64,000 nt of DNA, from NCBI RefSeq assembly GCF_000513275.1, contig NZ_CBVJ010000012.1:42157-106156 (forward strand), given 5' to 3'. Shown in pieces: positions 53,858 through 63,386 of this stretch. The notes beneath the pieces are model-generated. The model was not told the DNA's origin. It did not search any database and saw only the letters and a program-made list of their open reading frames with translations. Within the stretch, counting starts at the first letter, position 1; each line of letters begins with the position of its first letter. The translations under genes were made by a program, and so were the position numbers. This DNA is from Paenibacillus gorillae. GTDB taxonomy: Bacteria; Bacillota; Bacilli; Paenibacillales; Paenibacillaceae.

Positions 53858-54739
53858 TTGAAGCCTCGCATCCCATTTGGGGAACGGATTTTTGATACGG
53901 CGAATTCTTTGTTTATGTTAGCGTTAATAGCGGTTACTCTATACCCGTTTCTGTATGTGCTGTTCGCTTCCTTCAGCGATCCGTCCGAACTGATTGAACA
54001 TCGGGGGCTGCTGCTTGCACCTGCCGGCTTCAGTCTTGAATCGTATAAATATGTGTTCGAGAATCCGATGATTACGACCGGCTATATGAACACTTTAATT
54101 TATGTCGTTGCAGGAACGGCTTTGAACTTAACGTTAACGAGCTTTGCCGCATATGCGTTGTCACGCAAGGGCGTACGTTTTGTCGGGCCGATTATGTTCG
54201 GCATCGTCTTTACAATGTTTTTCTCGGGCGGAATGATTCCCACTTACTTGAATATGCGCAATCTGGACCTGCTGGACTCCAGATGGGCGATGATATTGCC
54301 TTCGGCTATCAGTACCTGGAATCTGCTTGTCATGCGTACCTCGTTTGCGGGCATTCCGGTTGCACTGGAAGAATCAGCGCGAATCGATGGCGCGAATGAT
54401 TTCCGGATTTTATTCCAAATCTTCATTCCCGTGTCACTGCCCATTATGGCGGTAATGACGCTCTTCTACGGCGTGGCGCACTGGAACGCCTACATGGACG
54501 CTTTAATTTACTTGAGGGATAGGGATTTATATCCGCTGCAGCTCGTATTGCAGGAAATTCTCATTTCTAATAGTACAGACTCTATGATGACATCCGTTGC
54601 GGACGTCGATAAAGGGCTGATTCAGGAAACGATCAAATACGCGACGATTATCGCTGCGACCGTGCCGATATTGCTGCTTTATCCGTTTCTGCAGCGGTAT
54701 TTCGTCAAAGGTGTTATGCTGGGCTCTATTAAAGAGTAA
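53858..54739 (+). CDS. Sugar ABC transporter permease, YtcP family
   Basis: 293 aa starting at TTG with AGGAGGTG seven bases upstream. EAA loop EESARIDGANDFRILFQIFI; start FDTANSLFMLALIAVTLYPF; the end LLLYPFLQRYFVKGVMLGSI is the family C-terminus. Together with the previous two genes it makes an importer that would again need a shared ATPase. Confidence 0.95.
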   Translation: MKPRIPFGERIFDTANSLFMLALIAVTLYPFLYVLFASFSDPSELIEHRGLLLAPAGFSLESYKYVFENPMITTGYMNTLIYVVAGTALNLTLTSFAAYALSRKGVRFVGPIMFGIVFTMFFSGGMIPTYLNMRNLDLLDSRWAMILPSAISTWNLLVMRTSFAGIPVALEESARIDGANDFRILFQIFIPVSLPIMAVMTLFYGVAHWNAYMDALIYLRDRDLYPLQLVLQEILISNSTDSMMTSVADVDKGLIQETIKYATIIAATVPILLLYPFLQRYFVKGVMLGSIKE

Positions 54740-54777
54740 TAACCCGTTATGCCGTGATTTTACAATAGATTCCGAAA

Positions 54778-54822
54778 AAAATCCCCTTGCCAATCGGACG
54801 ATTAGGCAAGGGGATTTGTCGT
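54778..54822 (+). terminator. Terminator after the second sugar ABC operon
   Basis: AAATCCCCTTGCC/GGCAAGGGGATTT arms (54779-54791, 54806-54818) in a large stem-loop; A-run before, T-rich after. May also serve the convergent merR gene. Confidence 0.8.
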
Positions 54823-54848
54823 TGTCGTGCATGGTGGAGCGTGTGTGA

Positions 54849-55610
54849 TTAGGCGCGTCCCGTATAGATAAGGACAGCATCTCGCAGGAACGCCGCCGTT
54901 CCAGGCTGCTCGCTGTCATAGTAGGCCGTGAATCTCTCATCATCGACATACATTTGAGCCAGGCCTGCATGAGCTTCTTTATTGTAGCTGTCCCAGTAGA
55001 AGGTGAGCCACTGGCGATGTAGATCGGCAGCTTCCTGGGCGAGAACGCCTGCGGCATCGCCTGTTGCGAAAGCTTCGGCAAGCCTGCGGTGAAGCTGCTC
55101 GTTCAGCTTTTCGACAGCGGCATGCTCCTCCTGCGACATACTTTTAAGCTTTTTGTTCGAACGGTCGATCTGCTCGTCTCCGTATTTGGCACGGATTTCT
55201 TCGCCGTATTTCCGCTCGTTATCGTCGATTAAACTTTGCTTGAAGCCTTCGAATTTTTGCTTGTCACTCATTGTGCTTTTCCCCTTTCGCTGCTCTAACG
55301 TCCTGTCGACGTTGGCAATCAGCCTATTGAGCTGCTCGCGCTTTTCCAGAAGCTTCACGCGGTGCTCCTCTAAGGCGCGATCGGCGTCAAAAGCTGGCGA
55401 GGCTACGCTGTCTTTGATCTCATCCAAGCTGACACCCAGCTCCCGATAGAACAAAATATGCTGCAGCCGATCCACCTCTTGCTGCCCGTAAATGCGATAG
55501 CCCGATGAATTGATTCTCGCCGGCTTGAGAAGGCCAATCTCATCGTAATATCGAAGCGTCCGGGTGCTGACGCCCGCCAGGAGCGCTAGCTTCTGTATCG
55601 TATATTCCAT
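54849..55610 (-). CDS. MerR family regulator with TipAS antibiotic-recognition domain
   Basis: 253 aa. The N-terminal MerR helix-turn-helix reads TIQKLALLAGVSTRTLRYYD and EIGLLKPARINSSGYRIYG; a coiled coil follows and then a TipAS domain (FYWDSYNKEAHAGLAQMYVD region, WLTF and YYDSEQPGTAAFL). TipAL/Mta proteins bind thiopeptides or other lipophilic drugs and activate pump genes. ATG 55610 follows AGGAGG. The promoter has the 19-base spacer typical of MerR targets, indicating self-activation. Confidence 0.92.
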   Translation of the reverse strand: MEYTIQKLALLAGVSTRTLRYYDEIGLLKPARINSSGYRIYGQQEVDRLQHILFYRELGVSLDEIKDSVASPAFDADRALEEHRVKLLEKREQLNRLIANVDRTLEQRKGKSTMSDKQKFEGFKQSLIDDNERKYGEEIRAKYGDEQIDRSNKKLKSMSQEEHAAVEKLNEQLHRRLAEAFATGDAAGVLAQEAADLHRQWLTFYWDSYNKEAHAGLAQMYVDDERFTAYYDSEQPGTAAFLRDAVLIYTGRA

Positions 55611-55635
55611 TCTGCATCCCTCCTGACCTAAAGCT

Positions 55636-55666
55636 ATCCTACACCTTTACGCCGCGTGAATGTCAA
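55636..55666 (-). promoter_or_regulatory. MerR-type promoter with 19-base spacer
   Basis: On the minus strand TTGACA (55661-55666) and TAGGAT (55636-55641) are 19 bases apart, and the spacer contains ACGC-G-GCGT. Overlong spacers of 19-20 bases are the hallmark of MerR-activated promoters. Confidence 0.7.
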
Positions 55667-55690
55667 CAAGCAAAGTGCGGTATATAGAAA

Positions 55691-55722
55691 GCCCCCGCGT
55701 TTGTAATAAACGGGGGAGCTCT
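55691..55722 (-). terminator. Terminator of the MFS gene
   Basis: CCCCCGCGTTT/AAACGGGGGAG arms past the minus-strand stop at 55737. Confidence 0.75.
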
Positions 55723-55736
55723 GTATGCTGATTCTA

Positions 55737-56966
55737 TTAATTTGCGGCCAGTTGCAGCGCTGCTTTCATTTTCACTTTGCGGTCGAGCATGAAGCTAAGC
55801 AGAACACCAATGAAGCCGAGCATTGCGAGTCCGGCAGCCAGCCAAGTGAGGGAGTGCAGTCCCGCCAACGTAATAGCGGCACCGCCCGTATACGCACCTA
55901 GCGCATTGCCGATATTCAATGCCGAATGGTTGGCTGTAGCAGTAAGCATCGGTGCGTCCCCGGCTAGTGTCATCGTCCGCAGCTGAATGCCCGGCATAAT
56001 GGCGAAAGCGGCAACGCCCCATAGAAAAATGGTAATGACGGCAAGAATCGGATTGGACAGCATGACGGTCAATACCGCCAGAATGATTGCAAGCACAGCA
56101 TAGTTGATCGCCAAGTACGGGAGCTGCTTCCAGTCGGCCAGCTTGCCCCCGATAATGTTGCCAATCGTGACGCCAATGCCGAATATCACGAGAATCCAGG
56201 TGACGCTGTTTTCCTGAAAGCCGCTAATCGACTGCAGAACAGGCGAGATGTAAGTGAACAGAGCGAATAGGCTGGCGCAGCCGAACAAGCCGAAGAGCAG
56301 TGTAAGGAGCACCTGCGGTTTCAATACGCTGCTAATTTCCTGCGCAAGGCTCGAAGCTTTCTCTCCGCGGATGACCGGAATAAATCGCATAATGCCAAGA
56401 AGCGAGAAGATGCCGAGCACCGTAATGACACCAAAGGAAGCACGCCATCCGAAATGCTGGCCGATGAACGTTCCGATCGGTACGCCAATAATGTTGGCGA
56501 TTGTCAGCCCTGCGAGTACGATGGAAACAGCGCTGCCGCGACGCTCGGGACTAACGAGGTAAGTGGCGATCAGTGAGCCGACGCCAAGGAATGTCCCGTG
56601 GGCTAAGGCAGTTAGTATACGAGCGCCAACGAGCAGCGGATACGTGGGTGCAATCATGGAAAGCGCATTGCCGAGAATAAAGATCAGCATCAGCAAGATT
56701 AATAATCTTTTTTTAGGCAAAGAGTGGGTAAGCATCGTGAGTACAGGTGCGCCAATGGCAACGCCTAGTGCATAAGCGGTAATAATTTGCCCAGCCTGAG
56801 ATATCGTCACATTCAAATCAGCGGCTACATTGGGGAGCAGTCCCATCACTAGAAACTCCGTCATGCCGATTGCAAAAGCGCCGATGGTCAAGCAGATAAG
56901 CGATAGCGGAAACGCTCCTTTTTTCTTTAAAGACGCAGCTTGTGCATGCTGCAACGTATTATTCAT
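55737..56966 (-). CDS. MFS transporter, AraJ/YdhP (DHA1) family
   Basis: 409 aa, twelve predicted helices. It starts with GMTEFLVMGLLPNVAADLNV, the signature of the AraJ/NepI/YdhP group, then RILTALAHGTFLGVGSLIAT and GVPIGTFIGQHFGWRASFGV. These pumps export sugars, nucleosides or drugs. AGGAGT lies nine bases before the ATG. It lies upstream of the merR-TipAS gene on the same strand with a terminator between, so a drug-response partnership is possible but unproven. Confidence 0.92.
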   Translation of the reverse strand: MNNTLQHAQAASLKKKGAFPLSLICLTIGAFAIGMTEFLVMGLLPNVAADLNVTISQAGQIITAYALGVAIGAPVLTMLTHSLPKKRLLILLMLIFILGNALSMIAPTYPLLVGARILTALAHGTFLGVGSLIATYLVSPERRGSAVSIVLAGLTIANIIGVPIGTFIGQHFGWRASFGVITVLGIFSLLGIMRFIPVIRGEKASSLAQEISSVLKPQVLLTLLFGLFGCASLFALFTYISPVLQSISGFQENSVTWILVIFGIGVTIGNIIGGKLADWKQLPYLAINYAVLAIILAVLTVMLSNPILAVITIFLWGVAAFAIMPGIQLRTMTLAGDAPMLTATANHSALNIGNALGAYTGGAAITLAGLHSLTWLAAGLAMLGFIGVLLSFMLDRKVKMKAALQLAAN

Positions 56967-57221
56967 TTTAGTGCTGACTCCTATCCCTTGGAAGTATGGC
57001 TTGCCTTTCTTCTCTCTTTTTTCTATTCATCAAGAAAGGTAAGCTAATCATAATCGTTCTGCAGGAGCAGCACAATCACACATCTTGGCTTTGTTTTCCC
57101 CTGTTTAGGGAAATGTTATATATGTTGCTTAGGTTGAAAAACCATTCTATCGGTTCCAATCAAAATGGCGATTTGGTATGATGAATAGAAATGCAGACTT
57201 GAAAAGAGGCTTAAGACAACA

Positions 57222-58406
57222 ATGACGATGACTAATTCATTTGATCAACTGAATAATAGAAGGAATACAAGATCCTACAAATGGGATGATATGAAAAAGC
57301 TGTTCGGCAGCTCGGAGCTGCTGCCATTATGGGTAGCCGATATGGATTTTGGCAGTCCGCCGGCGGTGCATAAAGCTGTGGCTGAACGTGCTGATATGGG
57401 CTTGTATGGCTATACGTTTTTCTCGGACGAATATTATGGGGCAATTTCAGGCTGGTTTAGCCGCCGTCACGGCTGGAGCATCGATCAGAAGTGGATCGGG
57501 AATTCGCCTACGGTCGTTACTTCGATTAGTATAGCTGTAGAGCTCTTGAGCTCGCCGGGTGATTCCGTCGTTATTCAAACGCCAGTGTACCCTCCTTTTT
57601 ATGAGGTAATTGAGGACAACGGCCGTGTTGTGGCGAAAAATCCGCTCGTCAGCCGGAACGGACGCTATGAGATGGATCTACCGCATTTGGAGACATTGTT
57701 CCAAGGCGGCGCGAAGCTGATGATTCTGTGCAGCCCGCATAATCCAGGCGGCCGCGTCTGGACGGAGGAGGAGCTGCGGGCGGTAGGCGCGTTGTGCCTG
57801 CAATATGGAGTGATGGTTATCTCCGACGAGATTCATTGTGACTTGACGTTCCCTGGCCACAAACACATTCCGTTCGCTTCGCTCTCGGCTGAACTTAGCG
57901 ATATTACGGTAACGTGCGCGGCTGCTACGAAAACATTCAATTTGCCGGGCATACAGACTTCCTATTACATTACTTCCAACAAAGCGTTGAAGCAAAAATT
58001 CGATAAACGGCTGCAGGTGCTTGGCCTTAATTATCCGCATCATTTTGCAGAAGCAGCGATCGTCGCTGCTTATACGGAAGGTGAAGAGTGGCTGGACGGT
58101 TTGTTGGACTACGTTAAGGGCAATCTAGATTTTGCTGTCGATTATTTGTCGGCGCATTTGCCGGAAGTGAAGCCATTAATACCGGAAGGAACCTATTTGC
58201 TGTGGGTCGATTGCCGGGGATTAGGGATTGAAGCAGGCAAGCTGAAGGCGTGGATGGTTGAGCAGGCAAAAGTAGCTTTCAGCCTTGGTTCGGCATTTGG
58301 CACAGAGGGAGCAGGATGGCTGCGTATGAACCTGGCTGCCCCGAGAGCCATTGTCGAGCAAGCGCTGCAGCAGTTTTGCGAAGCGGGCAGACTGGCATTG
58401 AAATAA
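57222..58406 (+). CDS. PLP-dependent C-S lyase/aminotransferase, PatB/MalY family
   Basis: 394 aa. The N-terminal NNRRNTRSYKWDDMKKLFG and LLPLWVADMDFGSPPAV, LCSPHNPGGRVWT, VISDEIHCDLTFPGHKHIPF and the PLP lysine in AATKTFNLPGIQTSY define the MalY/PatB cystathionine beta-lyase group of fold-type I enzymes. They cleave cystathionine or cysteine conjugates. Two ATGs (57222, 57228) are in frame. It is divergent from the MFS gene and stands alone. Confidence 0.94.
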   Translation: MTMTNSFDQLNNRRNTRSYKWDDMKKLFGSSELLPLWVADMDFGSPPAVHKAVAERADMGLYGYTFFSDEYYGAISGWFSRRHGWSIDQKWIGNSPTVVTSISIAVELLSSPGDSVVIQTPVYPPFYEVIEDNGRVVAKNPLVSRNGRYEMDLPHLETLFQGGAKLMILCSPHNPGGRVWTEEELRAVGALCLQYGVMVISDEIHCDLTFPGHKHIPFASLSAELSDITVTCAAATKTFNLPGIQTSYYITSNKALKQKFDKRLQVLGLNYPHHFAEAAIVAAYTEGEEWLDGLLDYVKGNLDFAVDYLSAHLPEVKPLIPEGTYLLWVDCRGLGIEAGKLKAWMVEQAKVAFSLGSAFGTEGAGWLRMNLAAPRAIVEQALQQFCEAGRLALK

Positions 58407-58421
58407 ATCAAACTCAGGCTG

Positions 58422-59024
58422 TCAGCTTCGAAACGGCGACATCACATTGTAGCCTATATAATAGAACAGCTCCCGAAACAGAAAGGGAAGCTTCGTTTGC
58501 AAGCTTTTGTAGGCAGAGCTTGGGGTGGGTGCGGAATAGGCATCCATTCCGAGCTTTTTTGCAATGGTTAGCGCCCGTTTCATATGGAGGGGATCGCTGA
58601 CGATCGCAAACGTATGCAGCTGATGTTCTTCCGCCAGCTTGCTTGCAAAGCGTAAATTTTCCTCCGTGATTGTAGAATTCGTTTCAACGAGAATGGCTTC
58701 AGGAGCAACGCCCTGTTCCAAGGCATAATCACGCGATACAACCGCTTCTGTCCATTGGCCGCCGTGTCCCATTCCACCGGTGAAAATAATTTTCTGCACA
58801 TAGCCGTGCTCGTAAAGCCAAATGCCGTAGTCGATTCGCGCCCTCAGTACAGGAGAAGGCTTACCGTCCGATACGGCTGCGCCAAGAACGATTGCTGCAT
58901 CTGCTGGCGAAGGCACGCGTGGTTTGCCGAATGTCCATATGTCATAGGCTGCATAACCTATTGATAGAACAGCAATGAGAAAGGCAACAATAATCAATTT
59001 GTAAAAGACGGGTTTCTTTTTCAT
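58422..59024 (-). CDS. YdcF/SanA family (DUF218) membrane protein
   Basis: 200 aa with one N-terminal membrane helix (LIIVAFLIAVLSIGYAAYDI) and a DUF218 domain: AAIVLGAAVSDGKPSPVLRA, IIFTGGMGHGGQWTEA, ILVETNSTITEENLRFASKL and VSDPLHMKRALTIAKKLG. The family is linked to envelope integrity; the reaction is undefined. It is convergent with the patB-like gene with a 15-base gap. Confidence 0.92.
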   Translation of the reverse strand: MKKKPVFYKLIIVAFLIAVLSIGYAAYDIWTFGKPRVPSPADAAIVLGAAVSDGKPSPVLRARIDYGIWLYEHGYVQKIIFTGGMGHGGQWTEAVVSRDYALEQGVAPEAILVETNSTITEENLRFASKLAEEHQLHTFAIVSDPLHMKRALTIAKKLGMDAYSAPTPSSAYKSLQTKLPFLFRELFYYIGYNVMSPFRS

Positions 59025-59171
59025 AATGGACTAGACGCTGCATCCGCTGGAAAGTTTCATTTTAGATGTAATCGTTTATGGAAACCGCTTTTATTCCACT
59101 AAATATATCGATATACTATGATTAATAGAATGGGCAGAAGTTCGAAAAATGATGAGGGAGTTGAACGATAG

Positions 59172-60356
59172 ATGTCCGAGTTTTCCAAGCAAGATCCATT
59201 TATACGAAATGAACGGGAGGCGGCCATCGCCTCAAGATCGGACAGATTAGCGGAACTATTCGCTGTTAGGGCACCCCAGCATGACCTTGACAGCAGTTTT
59301 CCGGTTGATAATTTTAAAGATTTGCGGGAAAGCGGCTATTTGGCGCTGACAGTTCCACAGGCTTACGGTGGGGAAGAGGCTTCGCTGTATGAACTGGTGC
59401 TGGCGCAAGAGCATTTGGCGCGCGGAGACGGCTCCACGGCGCTCGCTGTCGGCTGGCATGTCGCACTCGTGATGCAGCTTCGAATATCGCAGGCTTGGCC
59501 GGATTCGCTCTACGCTGCATTAGCTCAAGAGATTGTAGAGCGCGGGGCAATCTTCAACAGCTACGCGAGCGAACGGGCAACCGGGAGTCCTAGCCGAGGG
59601 GGCAGGCCGGAGACGACGGCTGTACGTACCGAAGGCGGCTGGCTGATCAACGGCCGGAAGACGTACAGTACGCTTAGTCCAGTCGCTACACACTGTATGG
59701 TGTCAGCCTCGGTGGAGTCGGAGGACCGTGTGGGCGAGTTTTTTGTCCGTATCGGGCGGGGCGTTGAAATCGATGAAACCTGGAATACGATGGGCATGAG
59801 AGCGACAGGAAGCCATGATCTAATATTCAATAATGTGTTCGTTCCAGATGGAGAATCAATAGCGGGGGCAGCCCTGCGTCCTAAGATACCGGCAGAATCC
59901 GATCATGGGGGAGCAATGCTTCATATACCAGCCTGTTACATTGGCATTGCGCATGCCGCTCGGGATTTCGCACTGCGCTTCGCCAAAGATTACCGGCCGA
60001 ACAGCTTGAATGGCCCTATTGCAGATTTGCCGAATATTCAGCGGCAGCTTGGCGAGCTGGAGGCTGAGCTTATTACAGCCCGGACGCTCTTGTACAGCTT
60101 GGCGGACCGCTGGGACCGCGATCCTGAAGGAAGGCCGGAACTTCGTGCTGACCTTGGGCTTGCTAAATATGTAGCGACGAATGGGGCGCTGCGAATCGTG
60201 GATCTCGCGATGAGGATTGTAGGCGGCGCGAGCCTGTCCCGCAACCATCCGCTGGAGCGGTACTACCGGGATGTCCGAGCAGGGCTGCATAATCCGCCGA
60301 TGGACGATGTCGCTTTGCAGAACCTAGCCAAGCGGGCGATTGCTTCGTTTGAGTGA
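59172..60356 (+). CDS. Acyl-CoA dehydrogenase family flavoprotein
   Basis: 394 aa. LRESGYLALTVPQAYGGEEA, EHLARGDGSTALAVGWHV, ATGSPSRGG, TEGGWLINGRKTYSTLSPVA and MGMRATGSHDLIFNNVFVPD follow the ACAD fold; the C-terminus RIVGGASLSRNHPLERYYRD is the FAD-binding helix region. The group-specific catalytic Glu cannot be assigned by eye; the sequence resembles the ACAD/DszC-like flavin monooxygenase branch as much as a true acyl-CoA dehydrogenase. It is monocistronic with a strong terminator. Confidence 0.88.
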   Translation: MSEFSKQDPFIRNEREAAIASRSDRLAELFAVRAPQHDLDSSFPVDNFKDLRESGYLALTVPQAYGGEEASLYELVLAQEHLARGDGSTALAVGWHVALVMQLRISQAWPDSLYAALAQEIVERGAIFNSYASERATGSPSRGGRPETTAVRTEGGWLINGRKTYSTLSPVATHCMVSASVESEDRVGEFFVRIGRGVEIDETWNTMGMRATGSHDLIFNNVFVPDGESIAGAALRPKIPAESDHGGAMLHIPACYIGIAHAARDFALRFAKDYRPNSLNGPIADLPNIQRQLGELEAELITARTLLYSLADRWDRDPEGRPELRADLGLAKYVATNGALRIVDLAMRIVGGASLSRNHPLERYYRDVRAGLHNPPMDDVALQNLAKRAIASFE

Positions 60357-60379
60357 TAGGGCTTGTCGGGACTTAAGAG

Positions 60380-60420
60380 AAACAGGCTGTCGAGAGGGTC
60401 TCGACAGCCTGTTTCGGTTT
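60380..60420 (+). terminator. Terminator after the acyl-CoA dehydrogenase gene
   Basis: AAACAGGCTGTCGAGA/TCTCGACAGCCTGTTT, followed by CGGTTTCTTT. Confidence 0.9.
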
Positions 60421-60484
60421 CTTTACGCAGGTATACTTTATATTTAGATACGGATCAAAAATTTTAATAGGAAGAAATAAAAAA

Positions 60485-60507
60485 GAAGCTTGATAGAATC
60501 AAGCTTC
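60485..60507 (-). terminator. Terminator of the tRNA operon
   Basis: GAAGCTTGA/TCAAGCTTC with TAGAA loop; on the minus strand it is followed by a T6 run. Confidence 0.85.
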
Positions 60508-60523
60508 TGGAATGTCTTATTAA

Positions 60524-60600
60524 TGGTCGGGATGACACGATTTGAACATGCGACCCCCTGGTCCCAAACCAGGTGCTCTACCAAGCTGAGCTACATCCCG
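60524..60600 (-). tRNA. tRNA-Pro (anticodon TGG)
   Basis: Cloverleaf on the minus strand: acceptor CGGGATG with CATCCCG, D-arm AGCTCAGCTTGGTAGAGC, anticodon stem CTGGT/ACCAG around TTTGGGA, T-arm GTTCAAATC. The 3' CCA is encoded. It is downstream of tRNA-Thr in one unit. Confidence 0.95.
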
Positions 60601-60608
60601 TCCTGTGA

Positions 60609-60684
<76 letters not shown>

Positions 60685-60769
60685 ATAAAATCTCTCAGGC
60701 ACAAAATGTATTATGCCATAAACATTAAAGATAATGCAACTGTTTTTTTAGAAATTTAGAAATTTATTT

Positions 60770-60982
60770 TTATTGCCTTTTTACTTTGAAGTGAACAACT
60801 GCGCTATAGTGCATTTTACCTGTAAGCTGGTTGAACGCGGAATGATGCTGGACCGAATGCACATCTAGCATCAACGCTTTATTATTTTCGATTTGCCGGT
60901 CGATTTGTTTTTCCAATGTTCTTAGGTCATAAGCTTCGAAAAACTCGACTTTATTTTCTATGAGATCCAAACGGAAGTCCAT
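60770..60982 (-). CDS. DUF2536 family protein (YrzA-like)
   Basis: 70 aa from ATG 60982, with AAGGAG seven bases upstream; the ATG at 60988 is too close to it. FRLDLIENKVEFFEAYDLRT, IENNKALMLDVHSVQH and YSAVVHFKVKRQ match the small cytosolic DUF2536 proteins found in Bacillales. The function is unknown. Its neighbour upstream is the divergent c-di-GMP riboswitch region. Confidence 0.85.
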   Translation of the reverse strand: MDFRLDLIENKVEFFEAYDLRTLEKQIDRQIENNKALMLDVHSVQHHSAFNQLTGKMHYSAVVHFKVKRQ

Positions 60983-61079
60983 AATCATTCTCCTTCAGGT
61001 GCTGTTATTTATTATTTCTGTTCATTATAAACAACCTGACAAGAAGCGTCCAATCTCTGAAAATATGAATATATTTTGT

Positions 61080-61108
61080 TAGACAAACTGGCAAAAATGT
61101 CCTAAACT
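61080..61108 (+). promoter_or_regulatory. Promoter of the riboswitch-chemoreceptor unit
   Basis: TAGACA (61080-61085), 17-base spacer, TAAACT (61103-61108). The transcript would begin about 30 bases before the aptamer. Confidence 0.5.
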
Positions 61109-61142
61109 AGAAGGGTGTCGAAAGTGGTCGAAAAATAGAAAA

Positions 61143-61225
61143 TGAACTGAAAAGGGCAAACTTGTTGAAAAACAAGGACGCAAAGTTATGGGCCTAAGGT
61201 TACAGAACTATGGCTGCCAGACCAC
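61143..61225 (+). ncRNA. Cyclic-di-GMP-I (GEMM) riboswitch
   Basis: The aptamer is read directly: GGGCAAAC, a P2 helix CTTGTT-GAAA-AACAAG with GAAA tetraloop, GGACGCAAAG, GGGCCTAAGG and ATGGCTGCCAGACC, all GEMM-I hallmarks. It lies about 100 bases upstream of a chemoreceptor gene and just before a hairpin, so c-di-GMP should set transcription of the receptor. Confidence 0.93.
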
Positions 61226-61253
61226 CAGATCAAGGGAAATTCGCTGAACTTAG

Positions 61254-61295
61254 GCTATCCGACTATCTGTGGTCGGATAGCTTTGCACTTTTTCG
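61254..61295 (+). terminator. Expression-platform hairpin of the c-di-GMP riboswitch
   Basis: GCTATCCGAC/GTCGGATAGC arms (61254-61263, 61272-61281) with TATCTGTG loop, then TTTGCACTTTTTC. Confidence 0.7.
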
Positions 61296-61322
61296 GGGAT
61301 AGGAAAAGGAGATAAAGGACAG

Positions 61323-63071
61323 ATGGCTCTATGGAAAAAGTGGCCGAATCAGGCGGCCATGTTCGTGAAAAAGCAGAAAATTACGTCGAAGCTTCTGCTT
61401 ATTACGTCGCTTATTACTATTTTTAACGTGGCGGCAGGGGTATTGATTTACACGCAAAATTTATCAGTATCGAAAGCGATTGACAGCTCCAACGAATTTG
61501 GCGATACCGAACGGGAGTACAAAGCATTGTCCGATACGATGCTCCGCACCATGCTTCTAATGATCAATTCGATTGAGAACGGGGAAGATGAATCGGATGT
61601 CATTACACAATCGATGAAGCCGATTCCCGATATGCTTGCGAGCTTGACCAAAAGCTTCGAAAAGATGGATAAAAAATATCCGCCGCAAGAAGGCGACTTG
61701 GAGTACAGCAATCAAGTTAAGGTTTTCCAAATGGCTTACAATAGCTTGAACGGATTTGCAATGGACAACGCAGAACTGCGGAGCGATATGAAGTCGTTGC
61801 GTATCCGCGAACTGATCAGCGTCTACACGATTACTTTGAGTTATGCGAATGAAGCGGTCGAGGCGCGAATGAACGTTGACCAAGCTTCCAATGAGAAGCA
61901 GCTCGCAAGAAGCGTAGATGCAGCTAATACCATCATTATTATCAACGTCCTGCTGTTGGCATTATTGCCATTCTTAATGTCCTACACGCTTAGCCAAAGC
62001 ATCAAAAAAGGGTTAAGAGGCATTATGGGCCGGATTGACGCCTATAAAAACAGCGATTTTACATACGATTTGAAGGTGGACCGGCATGACGAGTTCGGGG
62101 ATATCGACCGGATGCTGGCCGAAATGGGCCATCGTTTGCGCGATACGATCAAATCTACACTTGAGGTAAGCGGAACGGTGCTCAGCATGTCCAATTCCAT
62201 GGGCGAAATGGTTGACCGCAACCGTACAGCCTCCGAGCAGGTACGCGATCAAATCAAGGTAGGTACAGTTACCTTGCTGTCCCAGTATGATGATGCTTCT
62301 TCTATTTCTGCTGTAACCGAACAGATCTCGGCCAGCTCTCAGGAGATTGCTGCATCCAGCGATTATATCAATAGCGATATGCGCCAAATGCGTCAAGCTT
62401 CCCAGGAAGGCGCTCAGGATATGGAAGGCGTCGTTGAGATGGTTAACCAGACGGTCGAGCAATTCGAGCTTGTTAATGAATCGTTTAACCGCATTGTACA
62501 GCGTTTCGGCAATGTGACGAAGTTTCTTGGTGGTATTCAAGATCTGAATACACAAACGAATCTATTGTCGCTTAATGCTTCAATTGAGTCGGCTCGTGCA
62601 GGCGAGCATGGCAGAGGGTTTGCTGTAGTGGCGGAGGAAATCCGCAAGCTGTCCGGCCAGACTGAAATGTTCTCGAAAAACATTACGAAAGAGCTTCAGC
62701 TTATTCAAAGCGATGTCGCATCGAGCAGCGACCGTCTTGGTTCTTTCTCGCAAGTTATTGCGACAACAAAAGATGCATCGATTGCCGCAAGCGATATGTT
62801 CAAGGGGCTGGAGCAGCAAAGCAGCGCGTTGTCTGAGCAAGTGGGCGAGATCTCCACTGCAATCGCGGAAATTACGTCCGGCATGACTCACATTGTCACG
62901 GCAGTAGATAAGCTGCTGCAAACGTCCTCCGACGTTAACGGCAAAATGGATGTGATGAGCGGTCTGTCCGAGGAGCAAAACTCGGTATCCGACCAATTAG
63001 GCGCCCTTGCAGGTGAGCTCAAGCAATCATCCGGCGTACTGAAAGAGAAAGCAGCTGTATTTAAAGTGTAA
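61323..63071 (+). CDS. Methyl-accepting chemotaxis protein
   Basis: 582 aa. Helix 1 ([20 protein letters not shown]), about 150 extracellular residues of four-helix-bundle type, helix 2 ([20 protein letters not shown]), HAMP, then the signalling domain with hairpin tip [20 protein letters not shown] and [11 protein letters not shown]. It detects an external ligand and controls CheA. AAAGGAGA precedes the ATG. Its mRNA leader holds the c-di-GMP riboswitch, tying receptor level to the motile-sessile switch. A strong terminator follows. Confidence 0.95.
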   Translation: MALWKKWPNQAAMFVKKQKITSKLLLITSLITIFNVAAGVLIYTQNLSVSKAIDSSNEFGDTEREYKALSDTMLRTMLLMINSIENGEDESDVITQSMKPIPDMLASLTKSFEKMDKKYPPQEGDLEYSNQVKVFQMAYNSLNGFAMDNAELRSDMKSLRIRELISVYTITLSYANEAVEARMNVDQASNEKQLARSVDAANTIIIINVLLLALLPFLMSYTLSQSIKKGLRGIMGRIDAYKNSDFTYDLKVDRHDEFGDIDRMLAEMGHRLRDTIKSTLEVSGTVLSMSNSMGEMVDRNRTASEQVRDQIKVGTVTLLSQYDDASSISAVTEQISASSQEIAASSDYINSDMRQMRQASQEGAQDMEGVVEMVNQTVEQFELVNESFNRIVQRFGNVTKFLGGIQDLNTQTNLLSLNASIESARAGEHGRGFAVVAEEIRKLSGQTEMFSKNITKELQLIQSDVASSSDRLGSFSQVIATTKDASIAASDMFKGLEQQSSALSEQVGEISTAIAEITSGMTHIVTAVDKLLQTSSDVNGKMDVMSGLSEEQNSVSDQLGALAGELKQSSGVLKEKAAVFKV

Positions 63072-63083
63072 AAGAAATCGATG

Positions 63084-63130
63084 CCTGTGTCGCATCCCAG
63101 CTATAGGGATGCGACACAGGTTTTTTTTGT
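63084..63130 (+). terminator. Terminator after the chemoreceptor gene
   Basis: CCTGTGTCGCATCCC/GGGATGCGACACAGG arms with a short loop and T8 run. Confidence 0.95.
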
Positions 63131-63386
63131 TTTTGTCCATATAATTATTGGTGAATGCTGTGAGTCTGGTTAATCGCCCATTTGTGTGTTAACTTAAACA
63201 GTTTCGAATACATGGTGGGAGGAACGTCGTTTCACGAAGTAACGAATGACTAGGGCGTGGACATCAAGCAGATCAGGTAAATCCGCTAGAAGTCGAAGGT
63301 TAGTTTGAGTAAACGTGGGCAAATGGAGGAGTTGTGTGCAATTATGCGTATTTCGCTCGAGATCCAAGTAACCTAATATGGCGTTA

